Notes: generated from the sequence alone by a model not told the origin. A DNA stretch of 20,666 nt from Chrysochromulina tobinii (GCA_001275005.1 JWZX01002718.1:1-20666), one strand, 5' to 3'. Positions 9,287 through 17,899 are shown, counted from the stretch's first letter. Program-made: numbers and translations.

Positions 9287-9792
9287 CCGACACTTGAGAC
9301 TCGTGAAGCGATGGGGTGCGGTGTCGGAGGAGAGAGCGTCGAAGAGAGCGCAAGCCACAGTGAAGTGCAGCCGCGGGCGGGGAAAAGTCTGAAGTCGGTA
9401 AGTGAGTCCTTAAAGTTAAACCCGTGGTACACCTCAGACACGGTTTTCCTTACTCAGGAGTCAGGTGCCACGACGAGAGCGGTCCCGCGCTTCGCTCGGC
9501 CGTTGGGTCGCGGGCGGGTCGGGTGTCCTAGGCCTCCCCCCGCCCAGGCGCGCGGGCGTGCCGGGGCCATGCCCCATGGCCGGGGCGATGGCCGGATCGA
9601 ATGCGGAAAGTAAGCGAAGTCGCCGGCACCCGGCAGGGCGCGCGCGGGCCGCGCTCTTCGCCGTCTCGTCTCGGCCGTCCGCGTGGATGACACTCGAGAT
9701 CTGTACCTCGATCAGACAAATGGTATGGATTTGGAAAAGGTTCTCACACAATCATGCGACATTGAACATTCTACATTTTCATTTCGCGAGGT
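9287..9792. other. Spacer between convergent genes
   Basis: This is the shared 3' region of the RND gene (plus) and the unknown gene ending at 9793 (minus). It holds an AAAGT-rich patch (9383-9420), a very GC-rich block (9480-9660) and a perfect hairpin GGCCATG-CCC-CATGGCC at 9565-9581. Open frames crossing it are Arg/Pro/Gly-rich and not supported. No obvious AATAAA signal was seen. Confidence 0.5.
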
Positions 9793-10707
9793 TTAGGGAT
9801 CTTCATGTTGAGTTATGCTGGGTCCCCTTCGCCCTTCGGCTTTCCGCCGAGAGCGTCTTCCCAATCGTCGCCACTCATCGAGAGTCTGAATATTCGTCCG
9901 TACGCGCTCACCCGGCTCGTGAAAATAGTAGGCATCGCCAAGTTTTTTCTTCGCCCCTTCTGGTTGCCATCCGTGCGATGCCGGAGGCATAGTCGGTACG
10001 CAAGGAACCGCTGCTGGCACCTGGTGCAACGCAGCTGGCATGAAGTACTCCTCACCCACCTTGATGAAACTGTCGGGCTTCAGGTCCCGCACCCTAATCT
10101 CGTCGAGCTCATCCTGGGAGAAGTCTCCTTTGGTTTGCAAAGCCTCTACAAGCGTTTGGTTGAAAATCTCTTTCCCTGTCGTCGGCTTCCGGCTGCCTAT
10201 CTTCTTCCACTTTGAAGCAAGAGGTGGGAGTTCTCGTCTCGCTGCATACTGTGGCGTCGGTACTCGTTCAGTGCTAAGGTACTCTCGCACATGCTCGCGA
10301 AGCTGAGCTGCCCTCCCATGCTCCACCATGCCGGCGCGCCAGTCGATATCTTCCTTGCGTTTCATCTTAGCAAGCCGCAAGGTTGACAGCGCTTGCTTCC
10401 ACGAAGCCACACCGACGTTTTGGTTCCGGTCTGACTGCGAAGGGAGGTTGGGCATCGACGCCGAGACCCTCAAAGGAGCTAGTCGCCGTGGTTTCCGTTT
10501 CTGTGACCCTTCTCCATCTTCCGGTTCATCGGGAGGTGCTGGACCATTCAGGATCCAGCTGTACATGTCATCGGTAGAAGGAAGCGCATCATTGGAATTC
10601 AGCTTTTTGGTCGTCCAACCGTGTGATGAGACCAAGGGCAGAGCGGCCCACCGCTCTGGAGCCGGCTCAGAGGTCCACTCAGGTGTATCGAGTATTATGA
10701 CGACCAT
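9793..10707 (-). CDS. Conserved-looking hypothetical protein, basic, soluble
   Basis: The minus-strand frame gives 304 residues from the ATG at 10707 (MVVIILDTPEWTSEP). The frame is open upstream to 11088, but that part runs through tandem and dispersed repeats, so I reject it. Visible parts are an acidic/Pro-rich stretch (about 55-70), a basic Ser-rich segment RVSASMPNLPS (80-90) that resembles a kinase site, an amphipathic region (100-145), and a well-structured core (about 165-225) with KPTTGKEIFNQTLVEAL and DSFIKVGEEYFMPA. After a Pro-rich linker a second ordered piece follows (GDAYYFHEPGERVRTNIQTL), then an Arg-rich tail. No signal peptide or membrane segment is visible. I do not recognise the family. 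Its codons look less GC-biased than those of its neighbours. It converges with the RND gene and has repeat copy B about 100 bases upstream of its start. Confidence 0.75.
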   Translation of the reverse strand: MVVIILDTPEWTSEPAPERWAALPLVSSHGWTTKKLNSNDALPSTDDMYSWILNGPAPPDEPEDGEGSQKRKPRRLAPLRVSASMPNLPSQSDRNQNVGVASWKQALSTLRLAKMKRKEDIDWRAGMVEHGRAAQLREHVREYLSTERVPTPQYAARRELPPLASKWKKIGSRKPTTGKEIFNQTLVEALQTKGDFSQDELDEIRVRDLKPDSFIKVGEEYFMPAALHQVPAAVPCVPTMPPASHGWQPEGAKKKLGDAYYFHEPGERVRTNIQTLDEWRRLGRRSRRKAEGRRGPSITQHEDP

Positions 10708-10772
10708 GGCGCCCGCGCGCAAGCCACTCGGACGGAGCGCGTGCCAATGAAACGCTTGAACAGTTCTACAGC

Positions 10773-10902
10773 ACTGTGTACCGGTAAAAAGACACTGTGT
10801 ACCGGTAAAAAGACACCGGGGGGAGCCGGGACACACACTGTGTACCGGTAGTGTTCTTGCACCGGTACATACCGGTAAAAAGACCACCGGGGTTGCCGGG
10901 AC
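10773..10902 (+). repeat. 21-bp tandem repeat rich in ACCGGT
   Basis: The unit ACTGTGTACCGGTAAAAAGAC occurs head-to-tail at 10773-10793 and 10794-10814. A partial copy lies at 10837-10850 and a further ACCGGTAAAAAGACC at 10871-10885. A second motif, GACACCGGGG..GCCGGGAC, appears at 10812-10832 and in variant form at 10882-10902. Five ACCGGT palindromes fall between 10780 and 10876. The array lies 65-195 bases upstream of the minus-strand gene start at 10707, so it sits in that gene's promoter or 5' UTR. It overlaps the start of dispersed repeat copy B. A (GCAA)n run follows at about 10938-10954. Confidence 0.8.
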
Positions 10903-11393
10903 AATCCGTAAAAAGCGGGATTCACAAGCACACGGAACAAGCAAGCAAGCAAGCGTTTGCGCTGGTTTAGGTACTTGTGTGTTTCGACTAATTAGCTTGC
11001 TTGCACGGAACAGACGAACCTCACAACCATCCAACCCACCAACGCACACGACGACCGAATCCGCGGCCGATTCACTACATAGCCACAACCCCGGTTGGGA
11101 GCCGACCGAACCCCGCGGCCGACTCTACAGCCAGGCCGCCCCCTGCGAACCCGACCCTGCCGCCTCCCGCTCCCAGAGCGCCTCCCCGCGCCTGCTCAAA
11201 AGCGTTCGGCGAAATGAAGGCGCGCGCTGTTGCGCTGCACCTGACGCGTAAATAGCGAGTTAGCGACCGCGGGGCGCGGTGCGGCACTTGTGCGGCACTG
11301 CGGCAGGACAGCCCCCGAACATGAGCAGGAGAGCAGCTAGCTGGGCCGATGAGCTCGAGTGTAGACGCGAGAGGCGGAGTCGGGGGTGTGCGC
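10809..11393 (+). repeat. Dispersed repeat copy B (inverted partner of 1703-2088)
   Basis: This is the plus-strand counterpart of copy A, sharing the three exact blocks listed there in the same order. It is longer because it holds an extra stretch (about 10840-11000) that contains the partial 21-bp units and the GCAA run, and a few further small insertions (for example around 11280-11310). Its first end (10809) faces the start of the minus-strand gene at 10707, about 100 bases away, just as the matching end of copy A faces the RND gene. The short frame through it (11001-11255) resembles the frame through copy A at protein level only because the DNA is repeated; I do not call it a gene. Confidence 0.75.
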
Positions 11394-12087
11394 TAGTGAA
11401 CTACTACATGTAGTGATCAACAGTGAAACCGGTACCTCCGGTGGCGGTGCGGCGAATAAGAGGAAAGGTGGCGGGTTCACGAAAAACTGGTAAACTGCGC
11501 CTCTCGGTGCACGCGCTTGTACTACATGTATACGCGGTGCTCGGGCCCTTGCACTCGTGCCCTAGCGCTGGCCTACTGGTAGCCTACTGGCCGGCCCCTG
11601 GTCTCTGCACATGGTAGAACCTACAACCTAGAACGAATAATACGAAATATCGCGGAGACCTAATCCTGACTCAGCCGAAGAAACGACGCGCTGCGCGCGC
11701 TCCCCGCGCCTATCGTATACGCCTATCGCGCTACATGTATCGGCAGCTCCTGTCGTGCCCTGCCCCCCTACTGCCCTCCCCCTTTCATGCCCGCCCCCGC
11801 CCGGCCTGTAGCTGTACGCCCCCCGCCCTCTGGAGCCCCCCTCTAAAGCGGCCCTCGCCTCGTGGGCTCGTGGGATACTCGACTACTCGTGGGGCACGAC
11901 GCGGTAGATTATGATGGTTTGGGTCCAGTTCAGTTGATTTATGAATTTTTCATCGAGTTGCATGCACATCTGTCGCCGATCAACTCGAAAAGGGAGCAAC
12001 TTTATCCAACGCGGCTCCCAAATTCACGAACTGAGGTGGTTTTTGCGAAGCGCGTCAATCTCTAACCGCTCGCCAGTCCTCGCGGCC
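11394..12087. other. Non-coding spacer with TACATGTA palindromes
   Basis: No supported gene. TACATGTA occurs three times, at 11405-11412 (inside the perfect 12-base palindrome ACTACATGTAGT, 11403-11414), 11523-11530 and 11732-11739. Small local duplications are also present: GCCTACTG at 11571-11590 and CGCCTATCG near 11707-11728. The last 150 bases lead to a Kozak-like ATG at 12088. A candidate promoter is expected here, but I see no clear TATA element. Confidence 0.5.
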
Positions 12088-13317
12088 ATGGCAGGTGCTG
12101 ACGGTTTACAATCGGCGCGCTGTGCGCGCAGCCCGCCCATGAATTCGGCGCGCACACCGCGTCCACCGCCGAAATCTGCCCGCTGCAGCGCCAGCCCCGA
12201 GCAGGTCGACCAGAAGCAGCTGAGCCTCGAGGTCCTCAAGCTGATCGATCGCTTCCAGTTGCCGAGCCGGCCTCCGCCGCGTCGGTTATTTGCCAGCGAG
12301 GCCGAGGTGGCGACGGCGGCTCGCTGGACGGCAAATGCGACGCTCAGCAAAGACAGCCTTGACGAGCTGCGCGCGCTGCTGAAGGAGAAGCGCTCACCGC
12401 AAAAGCCACCGCCCCCACCCGAACCGTGGCTCGCATGCTTCACAAGGCCATCAGCCGTGGCAGCACCCGCCGTCTCGTTGGGCGACGAGGGTGAAATTTG
12501 CGGCGCGCAGTCGGCGCGACGGCACAAGTCTCCCCGCGTGAGCAGCGGCAGGAGCAGCGGCAGGCCGACGGGTGGCGGCGCCCGCGTGAGCCTCAGCCGC
12601 GTGGCCATCCCGACTCTCGAATGTGCGGGGGCCAGCCGCGGCGGATCGTTCGCGAGCAGCAGGAAAACTTGCGGCCAGTCGGCACGCACACATCTGCCGA
12701 GTAACACGGATACCCCAGTCGGCATACCAATCGGCAGCGGCCGCCTGAGCAGCCGCTCCCCAACCAGCAGCCGGGGCGTCCAGGGGGAAGCAGGCGGCGG
12801 CGGCGGCGCGCGTTCTAACAGGCACTTCACATATCAGAAGATAAACATCTGCTCGACCATCGGACACGCCTCGATGGCCGCCTTCCAACCCGCCATACCC
12901 GCCACGCCTCGTACAGACGCGCTGGGCAAGCCCGCGACGCTTACGGGGACAGCTGCCGACATAGCTCCCCGGCAGAAGCACGCAGACGAGGAGGAGGCTG
13001 GCACCGCAGCGCTGCTTACAACTCCACCCAGCGACATGCCCAGCGACAGCGATCGGATGGAGAGCGGGCGCATCTCGAGCGTGAAGCCGAGGATGAGCGA
13101 TGACGGCAGCTCGGAGGAGGACCGGCGGGAGGACAAGGCACTGCAACACGCTCCCTTCACGTCCGCACCGCCTGCCAAGGTGCGCCATGAGGTGCGCCCG
13201 AGAACGTGCCTCGGCATGGCGCTCAAAGGCCTGATGCAGTCGTGCTGCATGATGTCGTGCCTGCTCTTCTTCTTCTACATCGCAACAGCGAATTATATGG
13301 CCCCATTGCATGTGTAA
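12088..13317 (+). CDS. Disordered protein with C-terminal membrane anchor, function unknown
   Basis: The frame encodes 409 residues from the ATG at 12088 (GCGGCCATGG context, MAGADGLQSAR). The frame is open 49 codons upstream, but those lack coding character. Most of the product is Ser/Ala/Pro/Arg-rich low complexity. One more ordered helix pair lies at about residues 40-110 (QKQLSLEVLKLIDRFQLPSR and KDSLDELRALLKEKR). A polyglycine stretch is near residue 235 and an acidic Ser/Asp/Glu stretch near 355-370 (SDDGSSEEDRREDK). The C-terminus (about 382-404) is a Met/Cys/Phe-rich hydrophobic helix, GLMQSCCMMSCLLFFFYIA, followed by only a few residues, which suggests a tail-anchored or single-pass type II protein with a cytosolic disordered body. 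No family is recognised. The lipase gene starts 119 bases downstream on the same strand. Confidence 0.65.
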   Translation: MAGADGLQSARCARSPPMNSARTPRPPPKSARCSASPEQVDQKQLSLEVLKLIDRFQLPSRPPPRRLFASEAEVATAARWTANATLSKDSLDELRALLKEKRSPQKPPPPPEPWLACFTRPSAVAAPAVSLGDEGEICGAQSARRHKSPRVSSGRSSGRPTGGGARVSLSRVAIPTLECAGASRGGSFASSRKTCGQSARTHLPSNTDTPVGIPIGSGRLSSRSPTSSRGVQGEAGGGGGARSNRHFTYQKINICSTIGHASMAAFQPAIPATPRTDALGKPATLTGTAADIAPRQKHADEEEAGTAALLTTPPSDMPSDSDRMESGRISSVKPRMSDDGSSEEDRREDKALQHAPFTSAPPAKVRHEVRPRTCLGMALKGLMQSCCMMSCLLFFFYIATANYMAPLHV

Positions 13318-13436
13318 CTGCATGCAAGAAACCAGAAAGCGTCGACGTTAGTCGTTGCGGTCCATCGTGTGATGCCTGATCGCAGATCGTGTTTCTTGGC
13401 TTGTTCACAGTTCGTGTTTGAACCTTCGGCATTTGC

Positions 13437-14987
13437 ATGGAAGCTCGGGACGAGCAACCGTCGCCGATGACCCGACAGACGTCGAAGACACGACAGAAGC
13501 TGACCTTCAGCTTCGACTCGAGCGGCTGGATGTACGTGTACCACCTTGGCACCGCGCAGTACCTGCAGCAGCACATCCTTCCCGCGCTGCCCGCAGATAG
13601 CGCTGCTTTCTCGGGGTCCTCTGGCGGGGCGCTTGTCGCAGCGGCGCTCTGCACCGGCGTGGATATTGAGGCGATCACACGCTTCGTCATCGAATGCCAA
13701 CCCGAGTGCGAATTCAACCCGTGGCGCATGCTACCGTGCGCGGAGGAGGCGCTCCGCCTTTTCCTGCCCGCGGATGCGCACACTAAAGCGCAGAACCGAC
13801 TGCGCGTGCTAGTGACGCGGATGACGTGGCGCTTCTGGAAGCGCTGGGTGCTGCGTCCGGAGGCGATCAGCACCTTCGGCGGCCGGGACGAGCTCGCGCA
13901 GATCCTACGCGCCTCGTGCCACATCCCGGTGCTCGGCGGGCTGGCGCCCTACAACGTGCGCAGCTCCAACGGCACCTCGCGAGGCGCCTTCTACGATGGC
14001 CTATTCTGGCCGTCGATGATGTACATGTGGCGCGCCTTCGACGCCTCAGACGCCGTGCTCAAGATCAGCGGCCTCGGCTGGCCAACTGCGCACGTCAAAC
14101 TGCCGTTGCTCGTGCCGCCGCACTGGATCGTGCTCCCGCCCTCGCAGCAGACGCTGTGGCGGCTTTACGCGGCCGGTTACGACGACACGGCGCAGTTCTT
14201 CGCTCGCGAGTCGGCCCGACGATGGCTCTCTGCCCGCCGCTCCGCCAGCGGCGCGCCCGCACTGCCGGCCCCTTCAGAGCTCCCGATCCCTCCCGCGCGG
14301 CGCGACCGGACCCTGCTTCGTCGGATCGCTCTGGGCTGGCTGCAGCTGATCCTGCTCACGCTGCTCTTCCCGTTCGTGCCGCCCTACCTGGCCGTGCGCG
14401 CTCTGCTGCGAGCACCGAGCCCGCTTGAGCTGCGGCGCGCGCGCGAGGCTGCGGAGCCGCCCGAGGTCGCCGCAGCAGACCTGTCGCCGCCCCTCTCGGA
14501 GCCGTCGCGGTCCGCGGACCCAAGGGATCTGAGCTTCGTGATGCTCGCGCTGCGCCGCGCCTTCGTGATGATGCTTATGCTCGTCGTCTGGCCGTTGTGC
14601 GCACTCCTCATCTGCCTACGCATCATGTGGCCCGTCGAGAGCGAAGTCGAGTCTGGGGGGTTCTTTGCTATGCTCCCGCCGGCTCAGCCTACCGCCGGCA
14701 CTGCGCCGCCGCTGTCGCTCGATGAGCGAGGCAAGCACTCGATGCCGTCGTCGCCCGAAAAGGACCAGCCGCCGTCCGCCACCGGGCGCGGAATACATCG
14801 GCGAGCGCCATCCACCGGGCTGGGCGACGAGGAGGACGGCTTAAAGCGCTTGCGCCAGGGTCGTGCGACTCGAACGAGCCGCGAGAGCCACGAGAGGTTC
14901 GAGACCACACCGCTGCTCGCACCGGACCCGGCAAGTCCGCAGCCGGGGCGTGCGAGCGAGCTGCAAGAGCAGCGGATCATAAGGTGA
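13437..14987 (+). CDS. Patatin-like phospholipase/lipid acyl hydrolase (PNPLA family), membrane-associated
   Basis: The 516-residue frame starts at the first ATG (13437); Met11 is an alternative. The N-terminal third matches the patatin fold: an oxyanion-type stretch FSFDSSGWMYVYHLG (25-38), the nucleophile elbow FSGSSGGALVA with Ser62 as catalytic serine, and the dyad aspartate in AFYDGLFW (Asp187-Gly188). These Ser-Asp dyad enzymes hydrolyse acyl esters of phospholipids or acylglycerols. The GSSGG plus YHLG style resembles the adipose triglyceride lipase branch more than plant storage patatins. The usual Gly-rich oxyanion loop is replaced by DSSG, which is unusual. Two hydrophobic segments follow (about 297-319 and 372-396), separated by a Pro/Glu-rich loop, then a Ser/Arg-rich disordered tail with TTPLLAPDP. 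I infer a membrane or lipid-droplet enzyme. Activity is likely but not assured given the altered loop. Confidence 0.82.
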   Translation: MEARDEQPSPMTRQTSKTRQKLTFSFDSSGWMYVYHLGTAQYLQQHILPALPADSAAFSGSSGGALVAAALCTGVDIEAITRFVIECQPECEFNPWRMLPCAEEALRLFLPADAHTKAQNRLRVLVTRMTWRFWKRWVLRPEAISTFGGRDELAQILRASCHIPVLGGLAPYNVRSSNGTSRGAFYDGLFWPSMMYMWRAFDASDAVLKISGLGWPTAHVKLPLLVPPHWIVLPPSQQTLWRLYAAGYDDTAQFFARESARRWLSARRSASGAPALPAPSELPIPPARRDRTLLRRIALGWLQLILLTLLFPFVPPYLAVRALLRAPSPLELRRAREAAEPPEVAAADLSPPLSEPSRSADPRDLSFVMLALRRAFVMMLMLVVWPLCALLICLRIMWPVESEVESGGFFAMLPPAQPTAGTAPPLSLDERGKHSMPSSPEKDQPPSATGRGIHRRAPSTGLGDEEDGLKRLRQGRATRTSRESHERFETTPLLAPDPASPQPGRASELQEQRIIR

Positions 14988-15490
14988 GACCGAGGCCCAG
15001 CCTTAGTTTATGGTTATGTGTCGGGGAAACTACTAGAGAGTAGGAATTAGAGTGAACAGTGTAGCGAGAGACCAGGCCGCCCGCCCCGGGGCCCGGCAGC
15101 CCGGGACCCCGGCGCGGCGGGCACGCACGTCCGTTAAAGGGTAAATAAGACTAAAGCATCATTGGACTAAAGTTAAGCAGTAAAGTCTAAAAAAACTAAG
15201 CGACGGATATGGGGTAGGGCTCCCGCCTCAACCTGATCTGGCGGAGCCAGGTTGAGTCCAACATGGGATGGGGAGCACCCCACGGCCGGAACAGCGCTGT
15301 CTGCTTTTTTTCCGTCGGGAAGGCTGTGAACTCGAACACGTTCGCACCCCGAATCGTGAACGAATCGCCCGCGGCTTTTCGTTTGCCCTGGGGCTCTCGC
15401 GGCAGCGCGACCGGCGAGACGTCACTGCCTCGCGAGCTCTCTGCCTAGCAGGTGAAGAGCGACGTTCACGCGTACAGAGTTGCCTCGGGA
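14988..15490. other. Spacer with two hairpin candidates
   Basis: Between the lipase stop and the PI4K start I see no gene. A strong GC hairpin lies at 15086-15112: 11 base pairs (CCGGGGCCCGG against CCGGG/CCCCGG with one bulged A) and a CAGC loop, about 100 bases after the lipase stop. It is followed by an A-rich patch with repeated TAAAG (15133-15200). A second stem, CTCAACCTG at 15227-15235 with CAGGTTGAG at 15248-15256, encloses an alternative stem CTGGC/GCCAG (15237-15241/15246-15250). CTGCCTAGCAG just before 15452 resembles a 3' splice site, so a 5' untranslated or short coding exon upstream of the PI4K is possible. Confidence 0.5.
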
Positions 15491-17899
15491 ATGACCAGTG
15501 CAGTGGAAAGCAACCTCCTCGAGCTCTGGAGGAACCGGAATGACGGGCCGACAGTTGCGAAATGTTGCCAGGCGCTCCTCGAGGCCGCACCAAAGGAGCT
15601 GGGTACGGTTGAGTTGTACCTACCGCAATTTGCGCACATTGTCATCGCGCTCCCAACCAGCGTGGCCAACGTTGCGGCCATCGAGCGCTACCTTCTCTCC
15701 GTTTCTCAGATCTCGATCCACCTGGTGAGAGCGGGCACCACACGCGAGATCCGGAAATGCCTCAGCTGCGGCTGCCTTGACGCAGCGCATAGCCTCACGA
15801 TCTCTGACGCATGCGCCCTCTGGTTCGCTCCGATGCAGGCGCTACAACTGTTTTGGATGCTCTTCGCATCCCTGCAGGAAAACCGACCGAAGCGCGGCGG
15901 CGACCGGACCAAGTACGTGCGCTGCGCGCGGCTGATAGTGGAGCTCGAGCAGTGCGTGGTGTACGGCACGCACCCGAACCTCGAGGGCAAGACGGCGGAA
16001 TTGATGAGGGAGTGCGCGTCCGTGACGGACGCGGTGCTCGGTGGCGTGCCGACGGCATCGGACTCGAAGGTGGGTGAGATCTCGATTAGCGGCACGCTGA
16101 ATAAGAAGGGTGGGGGCTTCTCGCGCTTCGGACGGCGCAACTGGCACCAGCGCTACTGTGAGGTACGTGACCGCGTCTTCTACTACTACAACCAACCCGA
16201 CAGCGCGAGCGCCTCGCACCACCTCGACAAACCAAAGGGTTCGATGGCACTCAACACGGCGACCATCACAGCACCGAAGAGCTCTCGGTACGAGCACTAC
16301 TTTGTGCTCACGTGCAAGCAGACGGGGCTCGTGTTCCACCTGCAGGCGGCGTCGGCCGCCGAGATGAAGCATTGGATCACCAAGCTCACCGCGCTCTCGG
16401 CACTGCCCGCGCCTCCCGGCATGCCCAGTAAGGGACAGTCCGAGCTCCTCGAGAATGTCATCGAGAAGCTCCACGAAGAGGAGACGCCACGCGAGGGGCA
16501 CTGCTCGGAGAAGTTCGACGCGTTCCTGGACGAGCAGTACGCGACGTACATGAAATCCCACGGGGGCCTCGCCGACTCGATGCTGCGCGCACGCAAGATC
16601 TATGAGTACTTCAACTCTCAGCGCGAGTTCACGCGCGCAATGACCGACGCGGCCGAGTCGCTGCGCGCGCTCGCGCCGACGGCGCGGCAGGCGGCGCTGC
16701 AGCATCACCTCGAGCATATTCAGCTGCCGCAGCGCTCCTACTTCCCGCTCTCGCACTCGGACGAGAAGTGCAGCTCGCTGCTGCGCTTTCCGACCGGCGA
16801 GTCCATCGTCTTCAATACGAAAGCGCGCTGCCCGCTTATGCTCATCTGCGAGACACGGCGCGAGCCCTACACCGTGGGCTCGATCGCAGAGCACGTCTCG
16901 AGCGCGCCTATGGAGGGTGGCGCGCGCGCGGCCGCCGTGTCCGCGACCCTTGGCGTGGTTGTGCTCGAGTCACCACTCTCCTCGCCATCCCGTGAGAGCG
17001 CAGCAGTGGTGCCCACGATGGCCGAGAAGAAACGAGAGCCGTGGGCCAAGAAGGTGCAGCGGCTACGCGAGACGTCACAGCTCTCGAGCGTCAAAGGATG
17101 GGAGCTGCGCTCGTTTATCGTCAAGTCCAACGATGACCTGCGCCAGGAGGTGTTCATCATGCAAATGATCAAGTACTTCGGCTCCATCTGGCCGGCCAGT
17201 TGCTGGCTCAACTATTACCATATCCTCGCGACAGGGCCCGACACTGGGTTGATTGAGACGATCATTGCGTCCTTCGACCTGGATGCCCTCAAAAGGCGGG
17301 AGGGCTACACGACGCTGCGCAACCTCTTCGTGCAGCGGCACGGCGCGCCCGGCTCGGAGATGTTCTTGCAGGCACAGAGCAACTTTGTCCGGTCACTCGC
17401 AGCCTATTCGGTCGTGATGTGGCTCCTGCTGCTGCGTGACCGGCACAATGGAAATCTGATGCTCTCGGACTCAGGGCACTACTTCCACATCGACTTCGGC
17501 TTCTGCCTGGGCCACTCGACCGGCAAGCAGATCGGCGGGCTCGTCGAGTGCTCGCCTTTCAAGCTGACGCGCGAGTACATAGAGCTACTCGACGGCGTCG
17601 GCTCACCTGTGTACGAGCAGTACTGCAAGGCATGCATCGAGGCCATGGTGATCGCGCACGACCACGCAGCGACGATCTGCACCATCGTCGAAATCGTGGG
17701 CACTGGCTCGCGCTTCCCGTGCTTCAAGCAGACGCATGTGAGCAAAGTCATCCCGAGGCTCAAGAAACGTCTCTTCGTCGACCTGCCGCGCGAGCAGGTG
17801 CCTGCTGCCTTCCGCACGGTCATCGACAAAGCCGCGGGCCACTGGGGCTCGCGCAACTACGACTGGTTCCAAAATAAGCAGCGCGGCATCGCCATCTGA
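15491..17899 (+). CDS. Type III phosphatidylinositol 4-kinase (beta/Pik1-like) with PH domain
   Basis: The product phosphorylates phosphatidylinositol at the 4 position to make PI4P, typically at Golgi or plasma membrane. From the ATG at 15491 it has 802 residues; the frame opens 13 codons earlier at a GTG. An N-terminal helical (lipid kinase unique-like) region (about 5-185) has NLLELWRNRN and DAAHSLTISDACALW. A PH domain (about 199-302) runs from SGTLNKKGGGFSRFGRRNW to HWITKL. The kinase domain follows (about 425-795): FNTKARCPLMLICETR N-lobe, Lys545 in SFIVKSNDDLRQE (the DDLRQE signature), catalytic loop LRDRHNGN (Asp650), DFG at 668-670 in HIDFGF, activation segment ECSPFKLTREY, and C-terminal GSRFPCFKQ. 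All catalytic residues are intact. At 802 residues it is about the length of beta-type PI4Ks and much shorter than alpha/Stt4. A PH domain is more typical of the alpha type, which makes this architecture mixed. No intron is visible inside. Confidence 0.93.
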   Translation: MTSAVESNLLELWRNRNDGPTVAKCCQALLEAAPKELGTVELYLPQFAHIVIALPTSVANVAAIERYLLSVSQISIHLVRAGTTREIRKCLSCGCLDAAHSLTISDACALWFAPMQALQLFWMLFASLQENRPKRGGDRTKYVRCARLIVELEQCVVYGTHPNLEGKTAELMRECASVTDAVLGGVPTASDSKVGEISISGTLNKKGGGFSRFGRRNWHQRYCEVRDRVFYYYNQPDSASASHHLDKPKGSMALNTATITAPKSSRYEHYFVLTCKQTGLVFHLQAASAAEMKHWITKLTALSALPAPPGMPSKGQSELLENVIEKLHEEETPREGHCSEKFDAFLDEQYATYMKSHGGLADSMLRARKIYEYFNSQREFTRAMTDAAESLRALAPTARQAALQHHLEHIQLPQRSYFPLSHSDEKCSSLLRFPTGESIVFNTKARCPLMLICETRREPYTVGSIAEHVSSAPMEGGARAAAVSATLGVVVLESPLSSPSRESAAVVPTMAEKKREPWAKKVQRLRETSQLSSVKGWELRSFIVKSNDDLRQEVFIMQMIKYFGSIWPASCWLNYYHILATGPDTGLIETIIASFDLDALKRREGYTTLRNLFVQRHGAPGSEMFLQAQSNFVRSLAAYSVVMWLLLLRDRHNGNLMLSDSGHYFHIDFGFCLGHSTGKQIGGLVECSPFKLTREYIELLDGVGSPVYEQYCKACIEAMVIAHDHAATICTIVEIVGTGSRFPCFKQTHVSKVIPRLKKRLFVDLPREQVPAAFRTVIDKAAGHWGSRNYDWFQNKQRGIAI

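Noticed and set aside
10773-10902. Possible CRISPR-like array
   Set aside because: Units are head-to-tail without unique spacers, and the genome is eukaryotic.
12024-13323. Two long minus-strand frames
   Set aside because: Arg/Ala/Cys-rich shadows of the 12088 gene; the plus frame has a good start context and a C-terminal membrane helix.
15452-15490. GTG start for the PI4K thirteen codons upstream
   Set aside because: A eukaryotic start should be ATG; the sequence before it looks like a 3' splice site instead.
15842-16894. 350-residue minus-strand frame
   Set aside because: Lies antisense to the PI4K gene, whose intact motifs show the real strand.
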